DNA of 64,000 bases, taken from Bacteroidales bacterium. GTDB lineage: Bacteria; Bacteroidota; Bacteroidia; Bacteroidales; F082. This document shows positions 53,116-61,199 of the stretch, piece after piece. The notes under the pieces are model-generated. The model saw only the letters and a list, made by a program, of their open reading frames with translations. It was not told the origin of the DNA and did no database searches. The translations under genes were made by a program, and so were the position numbers. The stretch lies in the NCBI GenBank assembly GCA_024400305.1, contig JAKSMX010000004.1:62001-126000 (forward strand). Reading direction: 5' to 3'. How positions within the stretch are numbered: the first letter of the stretch is position 1; every line of letters begins with the position of its first letter.

Positions 53116-54702
53116 TTAGAAGAATAAACCTGGTGTGATGCCGACCCATTTCAAGACTGTGGCGCCCCATACGAGAATCAAGATCCAGGATATTGTCATC
53201 ATTGTAATTCCGAATTTGAAAGCGTCGGTCATGCTGTATGTGTTTGTATTGTAAAGCAGCAGGGCGGGTTTGCTGTTGAATGGCAGCACGTAACAGTGTT
53301 CAATCAGCATTGCAACCGGCAGTGCGATGCTCATGGCTGGGAATCCGAAACGTGCTTCGACGCCTAACGCTATCGGCACGAAGACCATGGTTCTTATTGT
53401 CTTTGACTGGAAGACCAAGCCGGAATACATCATCACGAAGGTGAGGATTACGTAGAGCACCCAGAAAGGTGTGTCGGATGTTATCCCGAGTCCGTCGAAC
53501 GCTGCGTTTACCATGGTGTTCGGGAGGTCGGTGGCGTTGAGGCCGGAGCCGAGGGTGTAAGCACCTGCAGAGAAAAGCATCAGGTGCCACGGGATGTCAA
53601 CATCGTTCCATTTCACAACTCCGATGCCCGGAAGAAGTGCAAGGATTGCTCCGAGCAACGCTACAATCGTTTCATCGATGTCGTGGAAAGTGCCTTTCGT
53701 CACCCACAGGAAAAGAACTAAGACAAAAATACCGACGGCTTTGTATTCTTCGGCTTTCATTTTCCCCATGGCTTTGAGTTCGTTTTTCAAACGGTCGATG
53801 CCGCCTTCAATCTGAGGTTTCTGTTCTTCTTTTTTCATGGGGAAGAAGACGTAAATACCTAATAATAAACCTATTATGAGAATCAGAAGACTCATCGGGC
53901 CGCAGGTGAAGAGCCAGTCGGCATAGCCAAAGTCGCATGTCCCGACGAATCCGGCGATGAGTGATATTGCGAGCAGGTGTGCGCCGCTGCCGGTATAGAA
54001 GGCGTTTGCGCCGATATTGACCTGAAACAGATTCTGTATCACGAGGTTACGTCCGAAATTGTTCCGGGTGTCGCCTGAAGCACCGTAAATGGCGCAGACC
54101 GTCATGAAAATCGGGAGCATGATTGTCGCCTTGACCGTAGTCGCCGATATGAATGCCGACAATATTATGTTGATAATCAGGAAACTCCATAACACTCCTT
54201 TTGCACTTTTGCCGAATTTTATCACGAAGGCGAGCGCCATTCGTTTGGCAAATTGTGTTTTCACTAACATTCCGGCAAGGACGAATGAGAGGATGTTAAG
54301 CCACATCACAGGATGTCCGAGTTGTGCTAAGGCGTCTTTCTGTGTGGTGACGTTGCAAAGCACGATGCCGAGAATGAGTAGGAGTGAGGTGAGATAATTT
54401 GGGATTGCTTCTGTGATCCAAAGGATGAGACTCGCCACGAAAATCGCAAGCATCGCATAGTTCGTCCGCAGGAACATGTCGTAACCTATGTCATTACAAC
54501 GTTTTAACGCCTTGGCTGTCAATGCGTTTGTGTCGATGTTGTCGATGAAGTCAATGTGACAGAACCAATAAATGACAACGAAGGCGATAATTGCGAGCGG
54601 GCCGCCAAGCCGCGCCATCCATTTCTCGAAGTTGGATTTTTGCATCTTGGGCAGCTTTTCCACCCTGTAATTGTTCATATCCAATGGGTCAAAAGTGTTC
54701 AT
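53116..54702 (-). CDS. DASS/SLC13-family anion transporter
   Basis: A 528-residue inner membrane protein with about 11-12 helices. DASS features: LWITEAIPNYLTSLLLILGIVL, FVLAGMLVKTQFAKRMAL, ISATTVKATIMLPIF (first substrate loop, replacing the SNT motif by SATT) and in the second half FSAGAYTLGSGLNATDLP and HCYVLPFNSKPALLLYNT. A hydrophilic loop at about 280-320 separates the halves. Relatives carry dicarboxylates, sulfate or phosphate; yeast low-affinity phosphate permeases belong to this superfamily. With a phosphate-type porin and two triphosphate-tunnel proteins in the same operon, phosphate is a reasonable guess; dicarboxylate remains possible. Confidence 0.85.
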   Translation of the reverse strand: MNTFDPLDMNNYRVEKLPKMQKSNFEKWMARLGGPLAIIAFVVIYWFCHIDFIDNIDTNALTAKALKRCNDIGYDMFLRTNYAMLAIFVASLILWITEAIPNYLTSLLLILGIVLCNVTTQKDALAQLGHPVMWLNILSFVLAGMLVKTQFAKRMALAFVIKFGKSAKGVLWSFLIINIILSAFISATTVKATIMLPIFMTVCAIYGASGDTRNNFGRNLVIQNLFQVNIGANAFYTGSGAHLLAISLIAGFVGTCDFGYADWLFTCGPMSLLILIIGLLLGIYVFFPMKKEEQKPQIEGGIDRLKNELKAMGKMKAEEYKAVGIFVLVLFLWVTKGTFHDIDETIVALLGAILALLPGIGVVKWNDVDIPWHLMLFSAGAYTLGSGLNATDLPNTMVNAAFDGLGITSDTPFWVLYVILTFVMMYSGLVFQSKTIRTMVFVPIALGVEARFGFPAMSIALPVAMLIEHCYVLPFNSKPALLLYNTNTYSMTDAFKFGITMMTISWILILVWGATVLKWVGITPGLFF

Positions 54703-54755
54703 GGTATAGAGGTTAATTTTTGATTGAACGATTTTTCAGAATCTTTTTGTTTGAA

Positions 54756-54787
54756 AGGCGGAGACGCCGGTTATGACATCTCCGCCT
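54756..54787 (-). terminator. possible attenuator hairpin before the DASS gene
   Basis: AGGCGGAGA (54756-54764) pairs perfectly with TCTCCGCCT (54779-54787). On the minus strand it is followed only by TTTC, so it is a weak terminator that would lower but not stop expression of the transporter and the last gene. Confidence 0.5.
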
Positions 54788-54800
54788 TGTCGGAGAAGAA

Positions 54801-55280
54801 TTATTTCCAGTTTTTATATGGATTTTTCATCAACATTGAGTTGAAATATTTGGGGTCGCCGGTGACTTCTTCGCCGAGCCATGACGGTTTGTCGAACGGT
54901 TCATTCTCGTCTTCGAGCTCCACTTCGGCGACGGTGAGGCCGTCGTTGTCGCCATAGAATTCGTCAACTTCCCATGTGTGTTTGCCGTCGGTGTTTTTCA
55001 CGAGGTAACGTGTCTTGTCGATGACGCCCGGTTCGGCGAGTTCGAGCAGCGACTTCACTTCCTCGACGGGGATCTCCTTTTCCCATTCGAAGCGTGCCGC
55101 GCCCGACGCGTTGCCGATGCCTTTGATTGTGATGTATCCTTTTTCGCCCTTGACCCTCACCCTCACGGTGCGTTCCGGGACGCTGCAAAGATAACCCTGC
55201 GTGATGCGTGTGGCTTTGAAAGCTTCTTTCTTGAAGCAGTCGCACTTAACTAAGAATTTCTTTTCTATTTCCTGTGCCAT
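54801..55280 (-). CDS. CYTH-domain triphosphatase
   Basis: A 159-residue single-domain CYTH protein with the triphosphate tunnel: EIEKKFLV (ExExK) at residues 4-11, TVRVRVKGEKGYITIKG, FEWEKEIP, DKTRYLVK and WEVDEFYG...LTVAEVELEDENE, the alternating acidic and basic strand residues that bind metal and triphosphate. Small bacterial proteins of this kind hydrolyse inorganic triphosphate (tripolyphosphate) or act on thiamine triphosphate or nucleotides. It is the fourth gene of the porin operon, 6 bases downstream of a divergent relative. Confidence 0.92.
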   Translation of the reverse strand: MAQEIEKKFLVKCDCFKKEAFKATRITQGYLCSVPERTVRVRVKGEKGYITIKGIGNASGAARFEWEKEIPVEEVKSLLELAEPGVIDKTRYLVKNTDGKHTWEVDEFYGDNDGLTVAEVELEDENEPFDKPSWLGEEVTGDPKYFNSMLMKNPYKNWK

Positions 55281-55286
55281 AATATG

Positions 55287-55931
55287 TTACTCGTTTGCGA
55301 GCGGTTTGTCGGACATGCCGATGACGCGCTTGATAGCCTGTAAATAATTGATGTTTTCAACACCTTCAAGTCCGATGTCCTTGATGGTCTTCTTGATGTC
55401 TTCAATCTCCGTTGACTCTGAATTGATTGTCATCACTTTCGCGCCGTTGATGAGTACTTCACCCACTTCGCAGATGGTGTCGTTGACCATGTAGCCCCAG
55501 CGTTTCTTGTGGACACGCACGGCGGCGAGGTCTGGGTTGGCTTTGACCATCTCCATGAACTCATCGTATGTGTAAGTGTCTTTCGTGAGTTTGGGCATCT
55601 CTACCATGAAAGCGGGAAACACTTCATTTTCAAGCATTTCCTTTGCCATAGGAAACTCACCTTTCATCAATGGATTCCATTGTTCAAGGCCGTCAACGGT
55701 CTGGACGAAAGTCTTGATGTCCATCTTGCCGTTTCTGATTTTGGTGTTGTTGATGTCGTTTTTGCGTGAGATGATGTATATCTCATCGCTTAGGCGTTCC
55801 CATACCTTTTCCGGTACCGGAGCTGAAAGACGTGCCATACGTTTGTGCGCGTCGCAGAAACATTGTCCGAATGAACGGAACTCAAATCTCGGCTTTGACT
55901 CTTCGCCGATTTTCATTTCTTCTTTTGCCAT
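55287..55931 (-). CDS. divergent triphosphate-tunnel-like protein
   Basis: A 214-residue protein from ATG 55931 (the TTG at 55952 is rejected). No named family comes to mind, but the strand pattern is like a CYTH/TTM tunnel: RFEFRSFGQ, SDEIYIISRKND, NNTKIRNGKMDIKTF, AAVRVHKKRWGYMV, ICEVGEVLINGAKVMTINSESTEIED. Charged residues alternate along each strand and the order resembles the CYTH protein encoded next to it, with FEFR in place of ExExK. A segment WNPLMKGEFPMAKEML lies in the middle. It is cytoplasmic. Together the two genes probably handle linear phosphates; a duplicated and diverged TTM is the best reading, with moderate certainty. Confidence 0.65.
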   Translation of the reverse strand: MAKEEMKIGEESKPRFEFRSFGQCFCDAHKRMARLSAPVPEKVWERLSDEIYIISRKNDINNTKIRNGKMDIKTFVQTVDGLEQWNPLMKGEFPMAKEMLENEVFPAFMVEMPKLTKDTYTYDEFMEMVKANPDLAAVRVHKKRWGYMVNDTICEVGEVLINGAKVMTINSESTEIEDIKKTIKDIGLEGVENINYLQAIKRVIGMSDKPLANE

Positions 55932-55956
55932 TTCTTTTATTTTAAAAACCAAGAAT

Positions 55957-55998
55957 GTCTAACCATTGCCTTGCCATCTGGGTTGACAATGGTTAGAC
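55957..55998 (-). promoter_or_regulatory. perfect 12-bp intercistronic hairpin
   Basis: GTCTAACCATTG (55957-55968) pairs with CAATGGTTAGAC (55987-55998), 18-base loop. On the minus strand it lies between the lamin-tail lipoprotein stop and the TTM-like start and has no adjacent U-tract. It may protect the upstream porin-lipoprotein mRNA or reduce read-through. Confidence 0.6.
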
Positions 55999-56010
55999 GT
56001 AAAATGTTTG

Positions 56011-57324
56011 TTATACTTGTGAGATTTCTTCGCCGTTGTCTGGGTTTGCTTCATCCGGAGTCGGTTCGGCGAGTTTCCAGTCGCCGCCGTCAGGAGTGCG
56101 TGCGTATGACTGTGGCGCGACATTGCTGATGGTCTGTCCCCATTCGCCTGTCTCGCCTCTTGTGAAGACATCTCTTTCTGTTCCGTCAGGCATGTAAAGA
56201 GCGTATTTTATTGTCTTCTTTGCCGACAGTCCGCTGTGAAATACGAGTTCTTCTGGATAACCTTCCTGTACTTCACCCGGAACCACAACATCTTCACTGT
56301 AGAGGAGAAGATAGCCGTATGCAGGGACGACTGTTCCAGCCGCACCGATCCATGTCGGTTCTGTGCCGTCGTCTTTCACGAGATACATCCCTTCGACGGA
56401 AATGTCGAGGTCGCCTTTGTTGTAAAATTCAATGAACTTTGTGTCGCCGTTCAACTCATTTAAAACCAAGTTGGTATAGTCGGGCTCGGCCGGAGGTGTC
56501 GGGCCGTCGTTTTCGAGACCTAAAAGCGGGGTCGTGCCGATCGCGTTGGCCGCGCCCGGAGTCGCATCGGCATAATACCATTCGCCATCGGCGTTGCGGC
56601 TGTATGAAGCCGGAGCAGGAATCATTGACGGGTCGTTCAAGTCAATGTCCACCAAGTTGAAGTCATCGATTGATTCACCGGCAGGGGTGAAGAGCTGTAT
56701 TCTGACATTCTTCTTTGCCGACAGCCCGCTGTGGAAGATATGATTTTCCGGAACTTCAGGATGGTCGGCGGCGACATCTTCGCTGTAAAGCAGCAGATAA
56801 CCACCGGCTTCGATTGTGATGTCAGCAGTGCCAGACCAGTTCTGCTCGGCGTCTTTCTCAATATAGCAGCCAGCCATGTTGATGGCTTCAGCACCAGCGT
56901 TGTAAATTTCAATGAACTTGTCGTTGCCGTTAAGCTCGTTGAGACACAGTTTTGAATAGTCAATCTGAACGGCACCGACAGTGTATTCCATTGTCGCAGA
57001 GATATTTGTCATGTTTTCATTTTTCGCTTTTACATAGAAGCTGACTTTTGTGTCGTTTGGCTGTGCGGGAATCACAGCTGAAAAAATGTTGTCAACGTTT
57101 GTCATTGCAACGGTTTTATCCTCGGCACCTGCATTGTAAACGAGTTCCGCTGTGACTCCTGTGAAGCTCTTGATTGTAGCATAAACCGTCACATTATTGA
57201 AATATGAAACAGCTGTTGGGGTGTATTTCACGTCTGTTATTGTCAATCCTGGATATTTTTCGTCTTTGACGCATGATACCAATCCGAGAACGATGGCCAA
57301 TGCCATAAATAATATCTTCTTCAT
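56011..57324 (-). CDS. lipoprotein with two lamin-tail domains
   Basis: A 437-residue lipoprotein (signal peptide ending GLVSC, Cys18). An N-terminal Ig-like domain (about 25-115: YTPTAVSYFNNVTVYATIK) is followed by two lamin-tail domains: LCLNELNGNDKFIEIYNAGAEAINMAGCYIEKD ... GYLLLYSED (about 125-240) and LVLNELNGDTKFIEFYNKGDLDISVEGMYLVKDD ... GYLLLYSED (about 285-405). Bacterial lamin-tail domains are thought to anchor or target extracellular enzymes, often phosphoesterases. There is no catalytic motif here, so a binding role at the cell surface is likely. Gap to the porin gene is 45 bases, so the two probably act together. Confidence 0.85.
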   Translation of the reverse strand: MKKILFMALAIVLGLVSCVKDEKYPGLTITDVKYTPTAVSYFNNVTVYATIKSFTGVTAELVYNAGAEDKTVAMTNVDNIFSAVIPAQPNDTKVSFYVKAKNENMTNISATMEYTVGAVQIDYSKLCLNELNGNDKFIEIYNAGAEAINMAGCYIEKDAEQNWSGTADITIEAGGYLLLYSEDVAADHPEVPENHIFHSGLSAKKNVRIQLFTPAGESIDDFNLVDIDLNDPSMIPAPASYSRNADGEWYYADATPGAANAIGTTPLLGLENDGPTPPAEPDYTNLVLNELNGDTKFIEFYNKGDLDISVEGMYLVKDDGTEPTWIGAAGTVVPAYGYLLLYSEDVVVPGEVQEGYPEELVFHSGLSAKKTIKYALYMPDGTERDVFTRGETGEWGQTISNVAPQSYARTPDGGDWKLAEPTPDEANPDNGEEISQV

Positions 57325-57369
57325 ATTTTTAAATTTTAATTTTGACTATTAGATTATTAACTTTACGAT

Positions 57370-58767
57370 TTAGAATGCAATCTGGAAACGTGCGAGAAGC
57401 ATGTGGTAGTTTACGCCGACGTCATCTCCGACAACTTGGGTGTAGTCTTTTGTGGCGTTGCCGTTAGCATCAAGGCCGCAGTAGAGTTTGCCTTTGCCGT
57501 TTGCATAGCGGTCGTTGTTGACATACTGATAGTTAAGGGCGATTTTCACGTTGTTTGTGAAATAGAAATTGAGGCCAACACCAAGGAGGTCGGCAGAACC
57601 GCCGAATATTGCTTCTGAAACAACGCGGTCTTTGTAGTCGTTCATGTCGATGTACTCATACCTGAGAGCCAGTTCGATGTCGCCCCAGTCTTTGCCGTTG
57701 CGGACGCGGTTGAATTTGCCGCCGTCGGAGTCGTATCTCTGGCTGCCGCCGAGAAGGAGATAGCCTGCTTCGACATACCAGCCGCTGAAATAGTAAGGCT
57801 TGCTGAGATTCATTTCTTTTTTCAGATATGTCCAGTCGGCCATCCATGCGCCTTCAGCACGCAAACCCTTGTAGTGACCGGCTATTTCAGCTGTGGCGAT
57901 GAGGTTGTAGTCGGTGTTCTTGATGTCGTCGGTGTCAACGTATTTCCTGCGGTTGATGTTTGTGGTGTTACGGCAGCTGTAACGTGTGTATCCGAGATGA
58001 CCGTTTTCGTCTGACGTCTTCGGCGTGTCATACATGAATGCGCCACCGACATGAATGCCATAGTTTTCCTCGTTGATAGGACGGACGGCGAGTTTGGCGA
58101 TGTATGAGAGACCCTCGTCCATGCCGTAGTCTTTGTTCTGGTCTTCAACAAAAGTTCTTGTCTCCTGACCTTCAATCTCCTGGAACAGAATGCTGGCACT
58201 TGCAAACCAGAATTTGTCGGTGTATTTGGCGAAGATGCCGAGGTGACGGCTTGGCGCCAACGCGCTGACAATCATAGGACGTTCCATGAATTCAAGGTAA
58301 CGTGATGATGTGTTACGTGAAATTGAGAAATCAGGTTTCATGTTACCGGCTGTGAATTGGAAACGTTTCAAGCCTGTGTAACGGATGATGGCGTCTTTCA
58401 ACTCAAACGAGCCGTTGGCAAGTTCCATGTCAACTTCACCATACCAATCCGGTGTCACCTGAGCTTTGACAGCCATACGTGCCCTGCGGATGCTCGCTCC
58501 GTTTCCAATCGGGTCAGCCCATTCCTGCTCGCCGAAAAACGCGCCGAAATCCACCTGAACCCTGGCATCAAACCAGAACTTGTAATCTTTGTTTTTTGAT
58601 TCAAAAACCAAGATGCCGTCTCTGCTTGTCGTTGACAAATCTTTGACATCTACTTTGTTACCATACTGGTCAATTGCTTGATTTTGAACGTTCAACGCTT
58701 TTTCAGCTTGACCAAACACTGTCGTTGCAACGAACATTAGTGCGAAAAGAAAAGATACCTTTTTCAT
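57370..58767 (-). CDS. phosphate-selective porin O/P-type outer membrane protein
   Basis: A 465-residue outer membrane beta-barrel with signal peptide MKKVSFLFALMFVATTVFG. The OprO/OprP family features are clear: WFDARVQVDFGAFFGE, GASIRRARMAVKAQVTPDWYGEVDMELANGSFELKDAIIRYTGL, FTAGNMKPDFSISRNTSSRYLEFMERP and a C-terminal strand ending in MLLARFQIAF (terminal Phe for BAM recognition). OprP prefers phosphate and OprO pyrophosphate, but Bacteroidetes members are poorly studied. It is the first gene of a six-gene operon with its own promoter and leader hairpin. Confidence 0.9.
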   Translation of the reverse strand: MKKVSFLFALMFVATTVFGQAEKALNVQNQAIDQYGNKVDVKDLSTTSRDGILVFESKNKDYKFWFDARVQVDFGAFFGEQEWADPIGNGASIRRARMAVKAQVTPDWYGEVDMELANGSFELKDAIIRYTGLKRFQFTAGNMKPDFSISRNTSSRYLEFMERPMIVSALAPSRHLGIFAKYTDKFWFASASILFQEIEGQETRTFVEDQNKDYGMDEGLSYIAKLAVRPINEENYGIHVGGAFMYDTPKTSDENGHLGYTRYSCRNTTNINRRKYVDTDDIKNTDYNLIATAEIAGHYKGLRAEGAWMADWTYLKKEMNLSKPYYFSGWYVEAGYLLLGGSQRYDSDGGKFNRVRNGKDWGDIELALRYEYIDMNDYKDRVVSEAIFGGSADLLGVGLNFYFTNNVKIALNYQYVNNDRYANGKGKLYCGLDANGNATKDYTQVVGDDVGVNYHMLLARFQIAF

Positions 58768-58786
58768 TTTTTAGGAATTAAATTAA

Positions 58787-58820
58787 GGACTTCAAGTAAA
58801 TAAAACAAAGCACGAAGTCC
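58787..58820 (-). promoter_or_regulatory. leader hairpin of the porin operon
   Basis: GGACTTC (58787-58793) pairs with GAAGTCC (58814-58820), in the 5' leader about 20 bases before the porin ATG. A 7-bp stem with a 20-base loop could stabilise the message or control translation. Confidence 0.5.
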
Positions 58821-58843
58821 GTTAGTGCCATGTTTTTGATGTG

Positions 58844-58874
58844 CAAAATTATAAACGTTAAATGTAAAAAACAA
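58844..58874 (-). promoter_or_regulatory. promoter of the porin-lamin tail-TTM-DASS operon
   Basis: On the minus strand TTG (58874-58872), 20-base spacer, TAATTTTG (58851-58844). A close match to the Bacteroidetes consensus; the leader to 58767 is about 70 bases. No other convincing promoter was found inside the operon. Confidence 0.75.
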
Positions 58875-58897
58875 GAAAAATGTTTAACAAATAAAAA

Positions 58898-58928
58898 AAA
58901 AGAGGCGAATTTGTCAATTGCCTCTTTT
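58898..58928 (-). terminator. terminator of pncB
   Basis: AAAAGAGGC (58898-58906) pairs with GCCTCTTTT (58920-58928); on the minus strand the stem is followed by a T-run (58897-58893). It separates pncB from the porin operon. Confidence 0.88.
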
Positions 58929-58945
58929 GTGTGAGATGAAATCTG

Positions 58946-60415
58946 TTATTCAAACTCTTCGATTTCCTTTATAATGTTGTTAATCAATTTATATTTCAAA
59001 TTATAAAGGTCGTCGGAAATGTCAATCTTGTAATAATGCGGATTGATCAGTCGCTTCTCGGAGTCATCAAGATGTGAGAGGTTGTCGAGATAGTAATTGC
59101 GTTTTTCCTGAATAGTGTTGTCGTTGTAGCAAATCTCGCCGTCTTTCATAATCTGTTGCTGCAGTGCGCGGTAGCTGTATTTTCCCGCAAGGAATGTCGA
59201 AGAACGCAAGCGGTCGTTTTCGTCGCGAAGGGTTATTGTCTCGCAATTTTCTATCGCTTTCGACAATGAATCACCTCTCAGGCAGGTGACGTCGCATTTG
59301 AATTTGTTGTTCTGTATGATTCGATATGTGATTTGGAATCCCGGATTGATGAGCTTGCTTGATTCCTCAGAACGTTTCAAAACCGGCATGTCGTCAACCT
59401 GAACGAGTTTATAGACGTTTCCGAAACAAGGGTTGTGCTTGCTTGTCGCGATGGCGTCGCCGACTCCGTAGCTGTCAACTTTACAGCCCTGCCGTTCGAG
59501 TTCTGAAATCAAGTATTCGTCTAAAGCGTTGGTCGCGAATATCTTGCAGTTTTTCAAACCGGCATTGTCGAGTATCTCGCGGGCTTTTATCGAGAGATAA
59601 GTCAGGTCGCCGCTGTCAAGACGGATTCCATAGCCATGAGGATACGAGTCATCGATACCATTCGCCTTGAATGCCTTGATTGCGTTTTTGATGCCGCATC
59701 TCAAAGTGTCGTAAGTGTCAATCAAAAGTATCAGGACTTCGTTCCTGTGGGTTTTGATATATGTGTCAAATGCTTGATATTCACCGCTTACCGAGCATCC
59801 GAACGAGGTGACATAGCTGTGCGCCATCGTCCCTGATGACGGGAATCCGAATTCGACGCCAGTCACGATGTTTGATGAATTCTGGCATCCGCCGATATAA
59901 GCGGCTTTGGCGCCGTATATTGCCGCCCACGGGCCGTGCGCCCTGCGGCTTCCGAACTCGCTGACGGGTTTTGAGGTGCTTCGCGTGACACGTGACGCTT
60001 TCGTGGCAATCGCCATCTGATGGTTCATGATGCAAAGCATCGGAGTCTCAAGCACTTGCGCCTCAATTATCGGAGCCTCGATGGTGATAACAGGCTCTTT
60101 CGGGAACGCAATCTCACCTTCCCGCATCGCATAGACATTGCCGGTGAACTTCATCTTGGCGAAATATTTTCTGACTTCAGCATATTCTTCTCCAGGAAGA
60201 AACTGTTCAAAAAACCTCTCGTCAGCCTGGCCGATGCCTTTTATCATCTTCACCACTTCGCTGATTCCGCTCACCACAGCCCAGTTGTTCGTGTCGGGCG
60301 CTTTCCTGTAAAACATGTTGAAAATGGCACGTCTGTCTTTCATCCCGTTGTCGTAGAACGACTTGCCCATCGTGTATTGATATTTGTCTGAGCAGTAAGA
60401 AATATTTAAATCCAT
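58946..60415 (-). CDS. pncB: nicotinate phosphoribosyltransferase
   Basis: A 489-residue enzyme from ATG 60415 (MDLNISYCSDKYQYTMGKSF). It makes nicotinate mononucleotide from nicotinate and PRPP in NAD salvage. Family segments: FRKAPDTN-like FYRKAPDTNNWAVVSG, SEFGSRRAHGPWAAIYGAKAAYIGGCQNSSN, the FGFPSSGTMAHSYV active-site loop, YGIRLDSGDLTYLSIKAREIL and FATNALDEYLI. Length is at the long end, as in the Bacteroidetes/Firmicutes type. Single-gene unit with promoter at 60436 and terminator at 58898. Confidence 0.95.
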   Translation of the reverse strand: MDLNISYCSDKYQYTMGKSFYDNGMKDRRAIFNMFYRKAPDTNNWAVVSGISEVVKMIKGIGQADERFFEQFLPGEEYAEVRKYFAKMKFTGNVYAMREGEIAFPKEPVITIEAPIIEAQVLETPMLCIMNHQMAIATKASRVTRSTSKPVSEFGSRRAHGPWAAIYGAKAAYIGGCQNSSNIVTGVEFGFPSSGTMAHSYVTSFGCSVSGEYQAFDTYIKTHRNEVLILLIDTYDTLRCGIKNAIKAFKANGIDDSYPHGYGIRLDSGDLTYLSIKAREILDNAGLKNCKIFATNALDEYLISELERQGCKVDSYGVGDAIATSKHNPCFGNVYKLVQVDDMPVLKRSEESSKLINPGFQITYRIIQNNKFKCDVTCLRGDSLSKAIENCETITLRDENDRLRSSTFLAGKYSYRALQQQIMKDGEICYNDNTIQEKRNYYLDNLSHLDDSEKRLINPHYYKIDISDDLYNLKYKLINNIIKEIEEFE

Positions 60416-60435
60416 GATTCTCAATTAAAATTTTG

Positions 60436-60443
60436 CAAAAGTA
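60436..60443 (-). promoter_or_regulatory. -7 element of pncB
   Basis: Minus-strand TACTTTTG about 21 bases before ATG 60415. It is the mirror image of the divergent TACTTTTG at 60475, with 31 bases between. Confidence 0.6.
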
Positions 60444-60474
60444 CGAAATTTTTACATATACAAAGAAAAATTAG

Positions 60475-60482
60475 TACTTTTG
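60475..60482 (+). promoter_or_regulatory. -7 element of the YgjP-type peptidase gene
   Basis: TACTTTTG followed by C, only 5 bases before the ATG at 60488. Transcription would start at or next to the A of the start codon, so the message may be leaderless. Confidence 0.6.
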
Positions 60483-60487
60483 CCGCC

Positions 60488-61174
60488 ATGAAAGGAATCA
60501 TAACAATTAACGGCAAGGATTTGAAATACAATCTCCTTCGCTCATGCAGACGGAGCGTGATGGCTAAAATATGCAAAGACGGAACGGTTGAAGTCCGTGC
60601 ACCTTTATTATATACGGTCAACGATATGGCAAAATTCCTTCAGCAACATTGGCGTTGGCTCACAAACCATTACGACAAAATCGTGGAAAACGCCGAAAAC
60701 CAGAACAAAAAATTCATTTCGGGCGAGACTCATTATTATCTTGGCGGGAAATACGAGCTGAAAGTTGTCGGATCTGATTCCAATTCGGTGAAAATTATTG
60801 ATAATTATTTGATTGTCAATTGTAAAAGTGAAGAGTTAGTTGAAAAGACATTGATGAATTGGTATAAAAAGATGGCTGTGATTAAGTTCAACGAGTTGCT
60901 TCCGCCGATTGTTGAAAGTTTCAGGAAATACAATGTCTCCCCGCGGAAATTCACGATTCGTGACATGAAATCGAGGTGGGGGAGTTGCTCGCGGCAGGGA
61001 AATATCAGCCTGAACCTGCAACTGATAAAACTCAATGAAAACTGCATCAGGCAGGTGATGGTTCATGAGATGTGCCATCTGGTTTACTTCGACCATCAGG
61101 CGGGTTTTTACTCATTGATGGACAAAGAGTTACCTGAATGGAAAAAATGGAAATCGGAGCTTAAATTTTTGTAA
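60488..61174 (+). CDS. YgjP-type (DUF45/M48-related) zinc metallopeptidase
   Basis: A 228-residue soluble protein of the YgjP family. The zinc site is QVMVHEMCHLVYFDHQAGFYSLM: HEMCH at 193-197 and His203 close by. The preceding IRDMKSRWGSCSRQGNISLNLQLIKL is the strongly conserved family signature. Members are likely cytoplasmic minigluzincin-type peptidases; substrates are not known, and the gene is often next to restriction or housekeeping genes. Its stop codon TAA is part of the -7 element of the following symporter gene. Confidence 0.88.
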   Translation: MKGIITINGKDLKYNLLRSCRRSVMAKICKDGTVEVRAPLLYTVNDMAKFLQQHWRWLTNHYDKIVENAENQNKKFISGETHYYLGGKYELKVVGSDSNSVKIIDNYLIVNCKSEELVEKTLMNWYKKMAVIKFNELLPPIVESFRKYNVSPRKFTIRDMKSRWGSCSRQGNISLNLQLIKLNENCIRQVMVHEMCHLVYFDHQAGFYSLMDKELPEWKKWKSELKFL

Positions 61175-61179
61175 TTTTG
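61172..61179 (+). promoter_or_regulatory. -7 element of the sodium:solute symporter gene
   Basis: TAATTTTG followed by C; its first three bases are the stop codon of the peptidase gene. ATG 61200 follows after 20 bases. Confidence 0.55.
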
Positions 61180-61199
61180 CATTCGTTTTTGGTTGAAAA

